Part shown: positions 6,156 through 15,268 of the stretch, piece by piece
Position numbering within the stretch: the first letter of the stretch is position 1
How the letters are laid out: the number at the start of each line of letters is the position of its first letter
Assembly (NCBI GenBank): GCA_003557545.1
Contig: PWOD01000061.1
Coordinates: forward strand, 1 to 27,627
From: a bacterium
GTDB lineage: Bacteria > T1Sed10-126
Reading direction: 5' to 3'
Length of the DNA stretch: 27,627 nucleotides
Notes under the pieces: model-generated
Told to the model about the DNA's origin: nothing
What the model saw: the letters and a program-made list of their open reading frames with translations, nothing else
Databases searched by the model: none
Position numbers and translations under genes: made by a program

Positions 6156-8084
6156 ATGAAAACCAGGCTTTATCTAGTTCTTATGCTAACAGGATTTATC
6201 TGTGGAGCGGCTCTACTGTCCGGCTCCCTGGCCGGTTCCCACCGATTAAAACCAACCATCGAACCCCAACTTCAGCAGCTAATTTCAACCGCTGAACAGC
6301 AGGGCCAGATTAAAGTAATGATCAGCCTTAACTTATCGACCAGAGCAGAATCCAGGATCAGCACCGCCGCGGTGAGCAGCCAGCGAGCAGCGATCAGCCA
6401 GGCCGCCAACCAGCTATCTCAACTGCTGATGAGTCGGGGAGCAACAGATATCAGACGGGCAAAAACTGTTCCCCTGGTGGGAGCAACAATAGATGCCGAA
6501 ACTCTGCGAGCAATAAAGGATTCCCCCCTGGTTAAATCGATCAGAGAACAGCAGGTTCTCCGCCCGTTAGACGGTCCTAACCTGCGACCATTACTGGACA
6601 CATCCGTCCCGCAAACCGAGGCAGATGATCTACACGGGGAGGGAATTAAGGGTGCTGATCAGTTGATTGCCGTGCTGGATACAGGAGTCGATACCCATCC
6701 GGCCTTCCGTGGTCGGAAACGAATCGTTGCTGAAGCCTGCTTTTCAAATGGTGGATGTCCGGATGGATCGGATGAAATGATCGGACCGGGAGCCGGCGCT
6801 GCTCTGCTGGTAAATGGTCAACCTGATCCGCACGGAACCCATGTGGCCGGAACAGCGCTGGGGGATTCGGTCCCCGCTCTCTCCCTGGCCGATGGGATGG
6901 CCCCTCGCTCGGGCCTGATCGCTGTAAATGTTTTTTCTGAGGATAACGGCGAAGCCAATACGGGAGATTTTAATTTGATTGCCGGACTTGAATGGGTGGC
7001 TGAACTGGCGGAAGATTCCCCGGTGGTTGCTGTTAATCTCAGTCTGGGCGGGGACCTCTACGACGAAGTCTGTGACGCGCAGTTTGGTTTCTATAAAGAT
7101 CTGTTCGATAACCTGCTGGGACTGGGAGTCGTCCCGGTGGCCTCCAGTGGTAACTCCGGGGAAACAAATAAGGTTGTTTTCCCGGCCTGTCTGTCCAACA
7201 CAGTAACAGTTGGAGCAACAAATAATTCAACTATTGCCAACTTTTCCAACCAGCACCCGGAGCTCGTCGATCTGGTTGCTCCGGGAACCAGTATTAAAGC
7301 GGCGGGGCCGAACAACAGCACAACGACAAAACAGGGAACCTCCATGGCCGCCCCCCACGTCGCCGGAGGAGTTGCCCTGCTGCAGGAGGCACTGACGGGG
7401 GAAGATTTAACTCCGGAAGAGCTGATCTTCGGACTTCGTCAAACCGCTGTGATGGTTGAAGATCAACGTAACTCAACCGGCAACCTATATCCAGCAATAC
7501 AGCTGGCGGCAGCCCGGGACTATCTTGCAAGTTTTAAACTTGATACCAATATTTTAACAATTAATGTAACTGGTCAGGGCCAGATCCTGGTGAATGGCGA
7601 CACCTGTTTTAGTGGTTCCACCCAGCTTCCAGTGGCAAATGGCGAAACTGTCACACTGGAAGCAATAGCCGAGGAAAAATGGCAGTTCGAAAACTGGGCC
7701 GGGGCTGTAATCTCCTCCGATACATCGGTTAAACTTTTTATCGACTCCCACAAAACTGTCTCTGCTGATTTTTTTGAACTACAACCAGGGCTGGACCAGA
7801 TGATCGTCGGACCAAATCCCTATCGGCCGCACGATGGGAATCCCGCCACCGGCAGCGATAAAATCATTTTTGACTTCAACTCTCCCCTGGAATCAGAGTT
7901 TGAGATTGAAATCTATACAATCGGCGGTTCGCTGGTTTACCAGACCAGAACCAGTGGAAATCGATACGAGTGGAATGCTCGCAACAACCAGAATCAGGCG
8001 GTTTCCAGCGGACACTACCTGTATCGGATCAAAGAGCTGACCCGCGGTCAGATCAAAACAGACCGGTTAGCAATTATCAGATAA
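6156..8084 (+). CDS. Secreted subtilisin-like serine protease P1 (short form) with one B-repeat and a FlgD-like C-terminal domain
   Basis: A 642-residue exoprotease of peptidase family S8. Order of parts: signal peptide 1-26 (SLAGS cleavage region), I9-like propeptide about 40-140 with a VKSIREQQVLRP end, S8 domain about 165-460, one B-repeat of the divergent InlB type 465-541, and a FlgD-like Ig domain 545-642 (GPNPYRP, IEIYTIGG, SSGHYLYRI). The catalytic set is complete: D175 (LDTG), H226 (HGTHVAG), N333 (SSGNSG) and S396 (GTSMAAPH). Four cysteines, C195, C201, C306 and C345, recur in all four paralogues and probably form two disulfides. The B-repeat has an extra Cys (GDTCFSG) and a short insertion not seen in the others. 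ATG 6156 has AGAGG nine bases upstream. It is the compact member at the head of the array. The substrate is unknown. Confidence 0.88.
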   Translation: MKTRLYLVLMLTGFICGAALLSGSLAGSHRLKPTIEPQLQQLISTAEQQGQIKVMISLNLSTRAESRISTAAVSSQRAAISQAANQLSQLLMSRGATDIRRAKTVPLVGATIDAETLRAIKDSPLVKSIREQQVLRPLDGPNLRPLLDTSVPQTEADDLHGEGIKGADQLIAVLDTGVDTHPAFRGRKRIVAEACFSNGGCPDGSDEMIGPGAGAALLVNGQPDPHGTHVAGTALGDSVPALSLADGMAPRSGLIAVNVFSEDNGEANTGDFNLIAGLEWVAELAEDSPVVAVNLSLGGDLYDEVCDAQFGFYKDLFDNLLGLGVVPVASSGNSGETNKVVFPACLSNTVTVGATNNSTIANFSNQHPELVDLVAPGTSIKAAGPNNSTTTKQGTSMAAPHVAGGVALLQEALTGEDLTPEELIFGLRQTAVMVEDQRNSTGNLYPAIQLAAARDYLASFKLDTNILTINVTGQGQILVNGDTCFSGSTQLPVANGETVTLEAIAEEKWQFENWAGAVISSDTSVKLFIDSHKTVSADFFELQPGLDQMIVGPNPYRPHDGNPATGSDKIIFDFNSPLESEFEIEIYTIGGSLVYQTRTSGNRYEWNARNNQNQAVSSGHYLYRIKELTRGQIKTDRLAIIR

Positions 8085-8164
8085 TCTATAGAGCCGGGCG
8101 AAAATCCGCGAAACCAGACGGCCGAACCATCAAAACCGCTGATAAAACAAGGTAATGAAGAGAG

Positions 8165-8193
8165 TTTATAGTGATAACTGTATCTGCTAAAAT
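8165..8193 (+). promoter_or_regulatory. Extended -10 promoter candidate for protease P2
   Basis: TTTATA (8165-8170, four of six -35 bases) lies 17 bases from TAAAAT (8188-8193), which carries the extended-minus-10 TGC immediately upstream. Start of transcription near 8200 would give a leader of about 33 nt. Confidence 0.45.
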
Positions 8194-8232
8194 TTAACCC
8201 TTTCACCTATCCTGCGGTTCGGGACGATAGCT

Positions 8233-11200
8233 ATGAATAGATCTCCGGTCAGCGGTTTAAACTGGCAACCAATTGAGCAAATGGTTCTATCCGCTCTGAC
8301 CTTGCTGTTAATGCTGTTACTAATCCTACCTGCTCCAGCAGAAGCAACTCCAGTTTCAGAGACGCTCTACGAAGCCGCACGGCGTGAGGGCAGTTTTCGG
8401 GTAATAATCACCCTGCGACTACCGTTACAGCCCCAGGCAAGCTCCCTGCCCGACGACAGGCCGCCTCTGCCCGAGATGATCGCCCTGATCAGCCAGGAGA
8501 TAGATAACCAGCTAAAAACAACCAGCAGTCGAGTAGAGAACCATTTGACCCGTGTTCCCCTTGCCGTGGCTCAAATAACCGAGGACGGGCTGGCCCTGCT
8601 TGACAGTAGCCCCTACGTCAAAACAGTCCATCGAGAGCAGATTCTCCGCCCCCTTAGCGGACCCACAATGCAGCCTCAGCTTGCGCAAAGTTCACCCACA
8701 ATTCAGGCCCCAACTCTGCATGGACAGGGCCATACGGGTAGTAACCGGCGGGTGGCAATTCTGGACACAGGAATCGCCACTCATCCAGCCTTCGGGGGAA
8801 GAACCAGAATAGTTGCCGAGGCCTGTTTTTCCAGCGGCGACTGTCCTGACGGTTCTGACCGAATGTTTGGAGAAGGAGCAGCAAAACCACTGATAATCAA
8901 CGGTCAACCGGACAGTCATGGTACCCATGTGGCAGGGATAGCGGCGGGCCAGGCGGTCGGATCGCTTAATCTCAACGACGGTGTTGCACCAGCAGCTGAT
9001 ATTATTGGAGCGAATGTCTTCCACGCCGGATTTTTTGGTCCTGGAGCCCGAGAAATGGATGTGCTTGATGGACTCGAATGGGTATTGAATTTAGCCGCTG
9101 ATACAGCGGTGGATTCGGTCAACCTGAGTCTCGGTGGTGGACGTCACAACAGTCCCTGTGACGCCAATTTTCCCGCCCAGAAGGAGCTGTTTGATCAACT
9201 TCTCGATGCCGGGGTCATCCCGGTGGCGGCCAGCGGGAACGATGGGCTGACCAACCAGGTTGCCTGGCCTGCCTGTCTATCTAATGTGGTGGCGGTCGGA
9301 GCTACATCCCAGGGACTGTTCGGCGGGAATGAAGAGATAGCCAATTTTTCCAATCAAAACCCCCAGATGACACCACTGGTCGCACCCGGAGCAAACATTC
9401 GAGCCGCTCTACCAAACAATGGTGCCGGCGACCAGAGCGGGACTTCAATGGCCGCCCCTCACCTGGCTGGCGGTATTGCTCTACTGCGTTCAGCTCTTGT
9501 GGAAGAAAATCCCGATCATGCTACACTGCTGCAGACGCTTGAAGAGACCGGCGAGGAGGTCCCCGACAACCGGCGAAATGGCCAGGGACCTTATAAAAGC
9601 ATCCGCCTGGCCAATGCCTTTGAAGAGCTGGCCGAAGAGGTTCCAGATAGCTATATATTAACGATCAACCGGCTAGGAAGCGGCGAGGTACTGGTCAACG
9701 GTGAAACTTATGTGGAGCCCCTGACTGTTTATGATGGGGACACAGTGACAGTTGAAGCAATCCCTGAATACAGCTGGTCATTTCACCGGTGGAGCGGCGA
9801 CCGAACCGATTCCGACAGCCTTCTACAGCTACTGGTGGAGGAAGATCTCAACCTGACGGCTGAGTTTAAACAACATGATACCTTCCTGGTAGAGATCGAC
9901 CAGCAGGGGGAGGGCGAGGTGCTGGTCGACGGACAGCTTTACAGCCAGCCGCTTCCGGTGGTGGCTAACCAACCGGTAGAGTTCCAGGCAGTCGCTGAAG
10001 ATTACTGGTATCTGGCCGAATGGGGGGGAGATTTAAGCGGTTCCGATACAGTAACCACACGTACTGCCGATACCGACCTGCTGATCACTGTAATCTTTGA
10101 AAAACATGATACAAACATCCTGACCGTAACAATTGAGGGTGAAGGTGAGGTCAGGATCGATGGGACAAGCTATTCAGAACCGGTCACGCTGATCCGTGGA
10201 GAAACGGTGGAACTCCGGGCTCTGCCCGAGCAGCACTGGATATTTTCTAACTGGCAGGGAGACATTTCCGGGCAGGATACAGCTGTTCAACTTCCGGTCG
10301 ATGATGATTATCATGTTACCGCCAGCTTTCGGCGGGATAGTTATACGATAGAGCTGGGGATAAACGGAGAAGGAACTGCCAGTATCAATGGAGAAACCTA
10401 CCTGAGCCCGATTGAAAAGCCGGCCGGAGAAACTCTACTGCTGAAAGCCTTTCCTGCCGACTACTGGAGTTTTACCGGCTGGTCGGGTGATATTACAGCC
10501 AGCGGTCAAACAACCACAGTTTACCTGGAAGATGACAGCCTGGTTACAGCAAATTTTGAGCGGGATGAGTTTGCCGGCGGCAGTGGAACAGAACAGGATC
10601 CCTATAAAATCGCCGACTGGTATCATCTTGACTCGGTTCGTAACCATCTCGATGCTAATTTTTTACTGATAAATAACCTTGATAAAACTTCGATGGGCTA
10701 TACCGAACTGGCCGGTGATACGGCGAATAACGGCGAAGGATGGCGACCCCTGGGGACAGCGGCAACCGCATGGTGGCTCCCGGGCAACCCTTTCACCGGA
10801 CAGTTTAACGGACAGCACTACCAGATTGCCGATTTTATTATTAACCGGCCAAACAGCAACAGTATAGGGCTGTTTGGACTGATGGAGGGAGTGATTACCG
10901 GAGTACATGTGATCTCCGGAGAAGTTACGGGGAACGACAACAGCGGGCTGCTGACCGGGCGGAATCGGGGAGAGATTAGCCAGGCGTCGGCGGCGGGGAC
11001 GGTCATCGGTAATGAACGGGTTGGAGCACTGGTAGGAGACAACTGGGACGGAGTAATCAGCGATTGTTATGCCACCGGGACCGTCGAAGGAGTTAATATG
11101 GTAGGTGGGCTGGTAGGAGATAACTGGGGTGAAGTTTATCGAACCTACGCCACTGCAACAGTTAGCGGTCAGAATAATTTTGGCGGCCTCATCGGGGCTG

Positions 11201-14200
11201 AAAATGACGCTACCACCGTCGATAGTTTCTGGGATCTGGAGCTATCTCAGCAGGCTAACAGCGCCGGTGGTGAGGGACTGAGCTCTTTAGATTTGAAAAA
11301 ACTCAGCACCTATCTCAACGCCGGTTGGGAGATCACAGAAACAGATGAGGATATTAATGATGGCTATCCCTATCTGGCTCCCACCGGAGCAACCTGGCGG
11401 ATACCCGGCAAGATTTTCACGCTGACTGTTACGATAGAAGGTGAAGGAACCGTCTTAGTCGACGGCGACAGCTATATCTCACCGGTTAGTTTTGGTGAGG
11501 GGGACAGTTTGTCTCTACAGGCAGTGGCGGCTAACGACTGGCGATTTGCCGGATGGAGCGGCGATATCAACAGTGACTCAACTACCCAGGTAGTAGCGGC
11601 CGATACAGATCAGTCTGTCACAGCAAGCTTTATCGAACATGACACCTGCCTGCTGACTGTCAGCCTGGTGGGTGAAGGCAGCGTCCTGGTTAATAATGAG
11701 ACCTATACGACACCGCTGGAAATAATTCAGGGAGAGACTGTCGAGTTGACCGCCTTACCGGAGGAATTCTGGGAGTTTACCGGCTGGAGTGGAGCGGGCA
11801 GCGGAGATAAAAAATCCCTGACTGTTCAGATAGATACCGACAGCCATTTCATAGCCAGCTTTATTCAACATGAAACAATCAGTCTATCCATCGATATCAT
11901 CGGGTCGGGAAATGTCCTGGTTAATTCAGAAACATATCTGGCCCCTCGACCACTGATCAAAGGTGATACTGTCATAATTAAAGCAGCACCGGCAGAGTTC
12001 TGGTCCTTTGCCGAATGGCAGGGCGATAGGGTGGATAGCTCTGTCCGATTGGAGTTTGTTGCCGACACCAATCTCCAGCTGACCGCCGTTTTCACCGAAC
12101 ATGACACCCTGACCCTGACAGTGATTATTGAAGGCGAAGGTACTGTCCTGGTTGATTCTAAAAAATATACAGAACCACTGTCTGTACGAAAAGAAGATAC
12201 AATTACATTAAGCGCAATTCCCGACAGCCATTTTAGTTTTACCGGTTGGAGCCAGGACCTCAACTCAAGCTCACCAGTGGAGCAGCTCTACCTGGATACT
12301 GATCTCACGGTGACGGCCAGTTTCCAGAGAGATACTCAGCTGCTGGAAATAATCCGCGAAGGGGAGGGAGATGTCCTGGTGAATGGTGAGCTGTATACCG
12401 ATACAAGAATAATCTTTTCAGGGGACAGCTTAACCCTTGAAGCTAATCCGGCTGAGTTCTGGAGCTTTGAACGGTGGGAAAACGGCTTCAGTTCAGATAG
12501 CGACAAGCTCCTGTTACATCCTGATTCTAACCTCACGATAACTGTCATCTTTCAACCGGTAAAATTTCTCGTTCGACTGGCCGTGGATGGTCCGGGACAG
12601 CTATTGCTCAACGGTGATACCTACCTCGAACCACAACGTATTCGAGGCGGCGAAACTATAACAATTAAGGCGGTTGAGACCGACCTCTGCTACCGGTTTA
12701 AACAGTGGACCGGGAATTTCACTGGAACAGCTACTTACGAGGAATTGACCGTGGTCGACGATTTCCACTCAACAGCCCAGTTTGTGCCAAATTTTCACGC
12801 TGGTGAGGGTAGTTCGGTAGATCCCTATCAGATTGAAAACTGGTATCATCTGCATAGTATCCGCTGTTTTCCGGAAGCAAAGTTTGACTTGATCAAACAG
12901 CTTGATGCAGCTGACAGCGGCTACGCTGAGCTGGCCGGGCCAGCCGCCCACTCGGCGACAGGGTGGCTTCCTGTGGGAGATAACAGTTCACCCTTCGCCG
13001 GGGTGTTCAGCGGGAACAACCATAAAATTAAAGATTTTCAGATAGATCGAACCGGTCACAGCTCTACCGGACTGTTCGGTGAAACTGCTGACAGCAGTAT
13101 TATCAGCGACCTGAAACTGAGAAATTTCGAGATTAAGGGCGATACCTTTACCGGTGCCATAAGCGGTTTAAACAGGGGTGAAATCAACAACAGTTCAGCC
13201 CTTGGTGAAGTTTCTGGAGGGTCCGGTTCAGGCGGCCTGGTGGGAGTCAACTGGCGGGGTCAGCTGAACGCTCTCTATTTCCATGGTAAGGTTGAGGGAA
13301 CCACAATGGTGGGGGGTGTCAGCGGGGTAAATTTTGAAGGAAAAATCAGCAACAGCTATGCCCGGGGAGAGCTTACCGGCAGCCGCAAAGTCGGGGGAAT
13401 AACCGGTCGCAATCTGGGCGGCGATCTATTAAACACCTATTCCACAGCAGCTGTCCAGGGAACTGAATATACCGGTGGAATCAGTGGTAAAACTGAAGCC
13501 ACCTGGACCGGACCGCCACCCACAGTTGTTGCCAGCTTCTGGGATGAAACTGCCAGCGGAATTAGCAGCAGTGAGGGTGGCGAGGGTAAACCGACCGGAG
13601 CGATGCAGGCGCTGGCAACCTACCTGGAAGCCGGATGGACAATCCGGGGGGCCGCCGAAGATCAAAATGACAGCTATCCCTTCCTCTCTGAGTCGGGTGA
13701 TGAATGGTTAATAGCGGTTCCAGAACTGACCCTAACAATTGATATTGAGGGGGAAGGCAGCGTATTAATTAACGGTGAGACCTATCTTGCCCCAATAAAA
13801 ATAGATGGTGGGAGCAGTGTCACACTGGAAGCAGTTCCTGGAGAAGATTTCTTTTTTGATGGCTGGTCTGGTGAACTGCTCAGCGCCGACACTAAAATCG
13901 CCCTGCTGGTTAACCGGGATAAAGAGTTTGTCGCGAGATTCCGGGATAGCTACCGACTTGACCTGTCAATCATTGGTGAGGGCAGGATAGAAGTCGATGG
14001 CCTTCCGGTAACCGGGTCGGTAGAACGCACCCCCGGCAGTCAGCTGCTGGTGGAAGCAACCCCGGACAGCTACTGGCAGTTCAGCGGCTGGGAAGCGCTT
14101 CCGGATACTAATCCACAGCGCTCTATCCAGCTAAACTCTGATACCCAGCTAACTGCTCTGTTTGAACCGATCATCTATGAATTTTCAGCAATATTTGTCG

Positions 14201-14994
14201 GTTCAGGAAATTTACTGGTCAATGGTGATAGCTACAGCCAGCCACAGCAGTACCAGATGGGAACCGAACTGCTGCTGGAAGCTCAACCAGCTCCGGGCTG
14301 GGGGTTTAAAGGCTGGTCAACCGGTGAAACGGTCAGCCAGCGTCAGATCACAATTTTATCCGATAAAACTGTACTTCTTGAGTTTGCCGAGCGAATTCCT
14401 CTGGAGATTAAGCTTTCCGGTCCAACCGGAGTAACAATTCCACGGACGGGAGAACGCAACTTAACCTATCAGGCTCGCACCATCGATCAGTTCGGGGAAA
14501 CCCTCAATGATAGCCCCAGCTGGCGAATCAGCGGCGGCGACAGTACCGGAATTAGCATCGACTCTCAAACCGGACTGGTGACCGTTAAAGATTGGGCTGA
14601 AAGGACTACAATAGAGATAACCGTAGAATCATCCCTGGACAGCGGGGTGACCTCGCAGCAGGAGCTGTTAATCACCGGTGGTGAACCGGGCCTCTCCGAT
14701 TTAATCGTCGGACCCAATCCATTCCGCCCGGGTGACGGACGACCCGCGACCGGCCAGAACCGGCTGTATTTTCAATTTAACTCCCGGGAACCAGGACCCT
14801 TTTTGATTGAAATCTACTCGCTGACCGGCGGGCTGGTCTACAGAGCAACCACTACAACAGTAAGATATGAATGGGATCTGCGTAATCTATCCGGTGACAG
14901 AGTTTCCGGCGGTTATTATCTGTACAGGGTAGTGGAGCAAACTGGTGGGGCCGAACGGACTGGTAAGCTGGCGATCGTTGGAAGTCGACGCTAA
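8233..14994 (+). CDS. Giant secreted subtilisin-like protease P2 with 13 B-repeats and two GLUG blocks
   Basis: A 2253-residue S8 exoprotease. Parts in order: signal peptide to about residue 38 (PAPAEA|TP), I9-like propeptide about 48-145, S8 domain about 165-465 with D178, H229, N336 and S405, B-repeats 1-4 (474-779), GLUG block 1 (780-1060), B-repeats 5-10 (1062-1520), GLUG block 2 (1521-1831), B-repeats 11-13 (1832-2054), an Ig-like (BIG2-resembling) domain 2055-2152 found in no other member seen here, and a FlgD-like domain 2153-2253 (GPNPFRPGDG, IEIYSLTGG, SGGYYLYRV). B-repeats and GLUG motifs are known from bacterial surface adhesins and large exoproteases. The S8 domain keeps the four family cysteines. 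The translation start is weakly marked (GGGA eight bases upstream); in-frame ATG 8281 would shorten the signal peptide but lacks a better site. It is predicted to be a protease head on a long extracellular stalk, possibly anchored by the C-terminal domain. Host function is unknown. Confidence 0.88.
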   Translation: MNRSPVSGLNWQPIEQMVLSALTLLLMLLLILPAPAEATPVSETLYEAARREGSFRVIITLRLPLQPQASSLPDDRPPLPEMIALISQEIDNQLKTTSSRVENHLTRVPLAVAQITEDGLALLDSSPYVKTVHREQILRPLSGPTMQPQLAQSSPTIQAPTLHGQGHTGSNRRVAILDTGIATHPAFGGRTRIVAEACFSSGDCPDGSDRMFGEGAAKPLIINGQPDSHGTHVAGIAAGQAVGSLNLNDGVAPAADIIGANVFHAGFFGPGAREMDVLDGLEWVLNLAADTAVDSVNLSLGGGRHNSPCDANFPAQKELFDQLLDAGVIPVAASGNDGLTNQVAWPACLSNVVAVGATSQGLFGGNEEIANFSNQNPQMTPLVAPGANIRAALPNNGAGDQSGTSMAAPHLAGGIALLRSALVEENPDHATLLQTLEETGEEVPDNRRNGQGPYKSIRLANAFEELAEEVPDSYILTINRLGSGEVLVNGETYVEPLTVYDGDTVTVEAIPEYSWSFHRWSGDRTDSDSLLQLLVEEDLNLTAEFKQHDTFLVEIDQQGEGEVLVDGQLYSQPLPVVANQPVEFQAVAEDYWYLAEWGGDLSGSDTVTTRTADTDLLITVIFEKHDTNILTVTIEGEGEVRIDGTSYSEPVTLIRGETVELRALPEQHWIFSNWQGDISGQDTAVQLPVDDDYHVTASFRRDSYTIELGINGEGTASINGETYLSPIEKPAGETLLLKAFPADYWSFTGWSGDITASGQTTTVYLEDDSLVTANFERDEFAGGSGTEQDPYKIADWYHLDSVRNHLDANFLLINNLDKTSMGYTELAGDTANNGEGWRPLGTAATAWWLPGNPFTGQFNGQHYQIADFIINRPNSNSIGLFGLMEGVITGVHVISGEVTGNDNSGLLTGRNRGEISQASAAGTVIGNERVGALVGDNWDGVISDCYATGTVEGVNMVGGLVGDNWGEVYRTYATATVSGQNNFGGLIGAENDATTVDSFWDLELSQQANSAGGEGLSSLDLKKLSTYLNAGWEITETDEDINDGYPYLAPTGATWRIPGKIFTLTVTIEGEGTVLVDGDSYISPVSFGEGDSLSLQAVAANDWRFAGWSGDINSDSTTQVVAADTDQSVTASFIEHDTCLLTVSLVGEGSVLVNNETYTTPLEIIQGETVELTALPEEFWEFTGWSGAGSGDKKSLTVQIDTDSHFIASFIQHETISLSIDIIGSGNVLVNSETYLAPRPLIKGDTVIIKAAPAEFWSFAEWQGDRVDSSVRLEFVADTNLQLTAVFTEHDTLTLTVIIEGEGTVLVDSKKYTEPLSVRKEDTITLSAIPDSHFSFTGWSQDLNSSSPVEQLYLDTDLTVTASFQRDTQLLEIIREGEGDVLVNGELYTDTRIIFSGDSLTLEANPAEFWSFERWENGFSSDSDKLLLHPDSNLTITVIFQPVKFLVRLAVDGPGQLLLNGDTYLEPQRIRGGETITIKAVETDLCYRFKQWTGNFTGTATYEELTVVDDFHSTAQFVPNFHAGEGSSVDPYQIENWYHLHSIRCFPEAKFDLIKQLDAADSGYAELAGPAAHSATGWLPVGDNSSPFAGVFSGNNHKIKDFQIDRTGHSSTGLFGETADSSIISDLKLRNFEIKGDTFTGAISGLNRGEINNSSALGEVSGGSGSGGLVGVNWRGQLNALYFHGKVEGTTMVGGVSGVNFEGKISNSYARGELTGSRKVGGITGRNLGGDLLNTYSTAAVQGTEYTGGISGKTEATWTGPPPTVVASFWDETASGISSSEGGEGKPTGAMQALATYLEAGWTIRGAAEDQNDSYPFLSESGDEWLIAVPELTLTIDIEGEGSVLINGETYLAPIKIDGGSSVTLEAVPGEDFFFDGWSGELLSADTKIALLVNRDKEFVARFRDSYRLDLSIIGEGRIEVDGLPVTGSVERTPGSQLLVEATPDSYWQFSGWEALPDTNPQRSIQLNSDTQLTALFEPIIYEFSAIFVGSGNLLVNGDSYSQPQQYQMGTELLLEAQPAPGWGFKGWSTGETVSQRQITILSDKTVLLEFAERIPLEIKLSGPTGVTIPRTGERNLTYQARTIDQFGETLNDSPSWRISGGDSTGISIDSQTGLVTVKDWAERTTIEITVESSLDSGVTSQQELLITGGEPGLSDLIVGPNPFRPGDGRPATGQNRLYFQFNSREPGPFLIEIYSLTGGLVYRATTTTVRYEWDLRNLSGDRVSGGYYLYRVVEQTGGAERTGKLAIVGSRR
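9652..10569 (+). repeat. P2 B-repeat block A, four copies
   Basis: Four protein-level repeats at 9652, 9883, 10114 and 10342. The first two are 77 codons and end in HDT; the last two are 76 codons and end in RD plus one residue. The shared core is G.GEV.V[DN]G..Y..P......GE.V.L.A.P...W.F..W.GD..., ending in ...TA.F. The DNA copies are strongly diverged. Confidence 0.85.
10570..11412 (+). repeat. P2 GLUG block 1
   Basis: It opens with AGGSGTEQDPYKI and WYHLDSVR, contains tandem GLUG motifs of about 25-30 residues (GLLTGRN, ALVGDNW, GLVGDNW, GLIGAEN), and closes with SFWDLE, GGEGL and NDGYPYL. The same opening and closing recur in every GLUG block of the family. It is probably a beta-helical or beta-solenoid segment. 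Confidence 0.75.
11416..12792 (+). repeat. P2 B-repeat block B, six copies
   Basis: Copies begin at 11416, 11647, 11878, 12109, 12337 and 12565. The first three are 77 codons ending H[DE]T, the last three 76 codons. The sixth has GPG in place of GEG and a unique Cys (codon 12688-12690), features shared with the sixth copy of block B in P3. Confidence 0.85.
12793..13725 (+). repeat. P2 GLUG block 2
   Basis: Same frame as block 1: HAGEGSSVDPYQI and WYHLHSIR at the start, GLUG motifs (GAISGLN, GLVGVNW, GVSGVNF, GITGRNL, GISGKTE), and SFWDETAS, GGEGK and NDSYPFL at the end. It has a Cys (SIRCFP, codon 12864-12866) absent from block 1. Confidence 0.75.
13726..14394 (+). repeat. P2 B-repeat block C, three copies
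   Basis: Copies begin at 13726, 13951 and 14173 and are slightly shorter (75, 74 and 74 codons) and more diverged than those of blocks A and B. The corresponding block of P3 has twelve copies. Confidence 0.8.
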
Positions 14995-15111
14995 AACCGT
15001 CTTTTTCAGATTACTGGCCAGTAAAAAAAACAGTATTGAGCTGCCAAATTTTCCAGCCGAGAGGAACAATACCGCACGCAGAGAAAATTCTCCCGGCTAA
15101 AATGGATTCAG

Positions 15112-15140
15112 TTTATTATAAAGCTCAGTTCTGCTATGAT
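15112..15140 (+). promoter_or_regulatory. Extended -10 promoter candidate for protease P3
   Basis: TATGAT (15135-15140) with TGC directly upstream is a good extended -10 box; TTTATT (15112-15117) stands at 17-base spacing as a weak -35. The arrangement copies that before P2 (TTTATA, 17 bases, TGC before the -10). The leader to the GTG start would be about 120 nt. Confidence 0.45.
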
Positions 15141-15255
15141 ATAGTGTGTAGAATTTTTTTCTGAAACAGTTTTAAATGATTGAAACTATCAGTTTTAAGC
15201 GACAAGCTACCGGAATTTTCAGGGTGGTGTGAAACTCAATGGGCCAACCAACGGC

Positions 15256-15261
15256 AGGAGG
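15256..15261 (+). promoter_or_regulatory. Ribosome binding site favouring the GTG start of P3
   Basis: Perfect AGGAGG seven bases before GTG 15269. It lies inside the reading frame if ATG 15239 were used, which argues for the downstream start. Confidence 0.6.
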
Positions 15262-15268
15262 TGGTGCT

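Noticed and set aside
7788-8081. Calling the C-terminal domain a definite type IX secretion signal
   Set aside because: It resembles FlgD-Ig more than the classical sorting domains and no secretion gene is present in the window.
15011-15024. Perfect 14-base palindrome followed by an A-run after P2 as a terminator
   Set aside because: It has no loop and no T-run on the + strand, and no minus-strand gene ends there.
15239-15268. ATG 15239 as start of P3
   Set aside because: It would place the AGGAGG inside the gene and add uncharged residues before the signal peptide. Kept as an alternative only.
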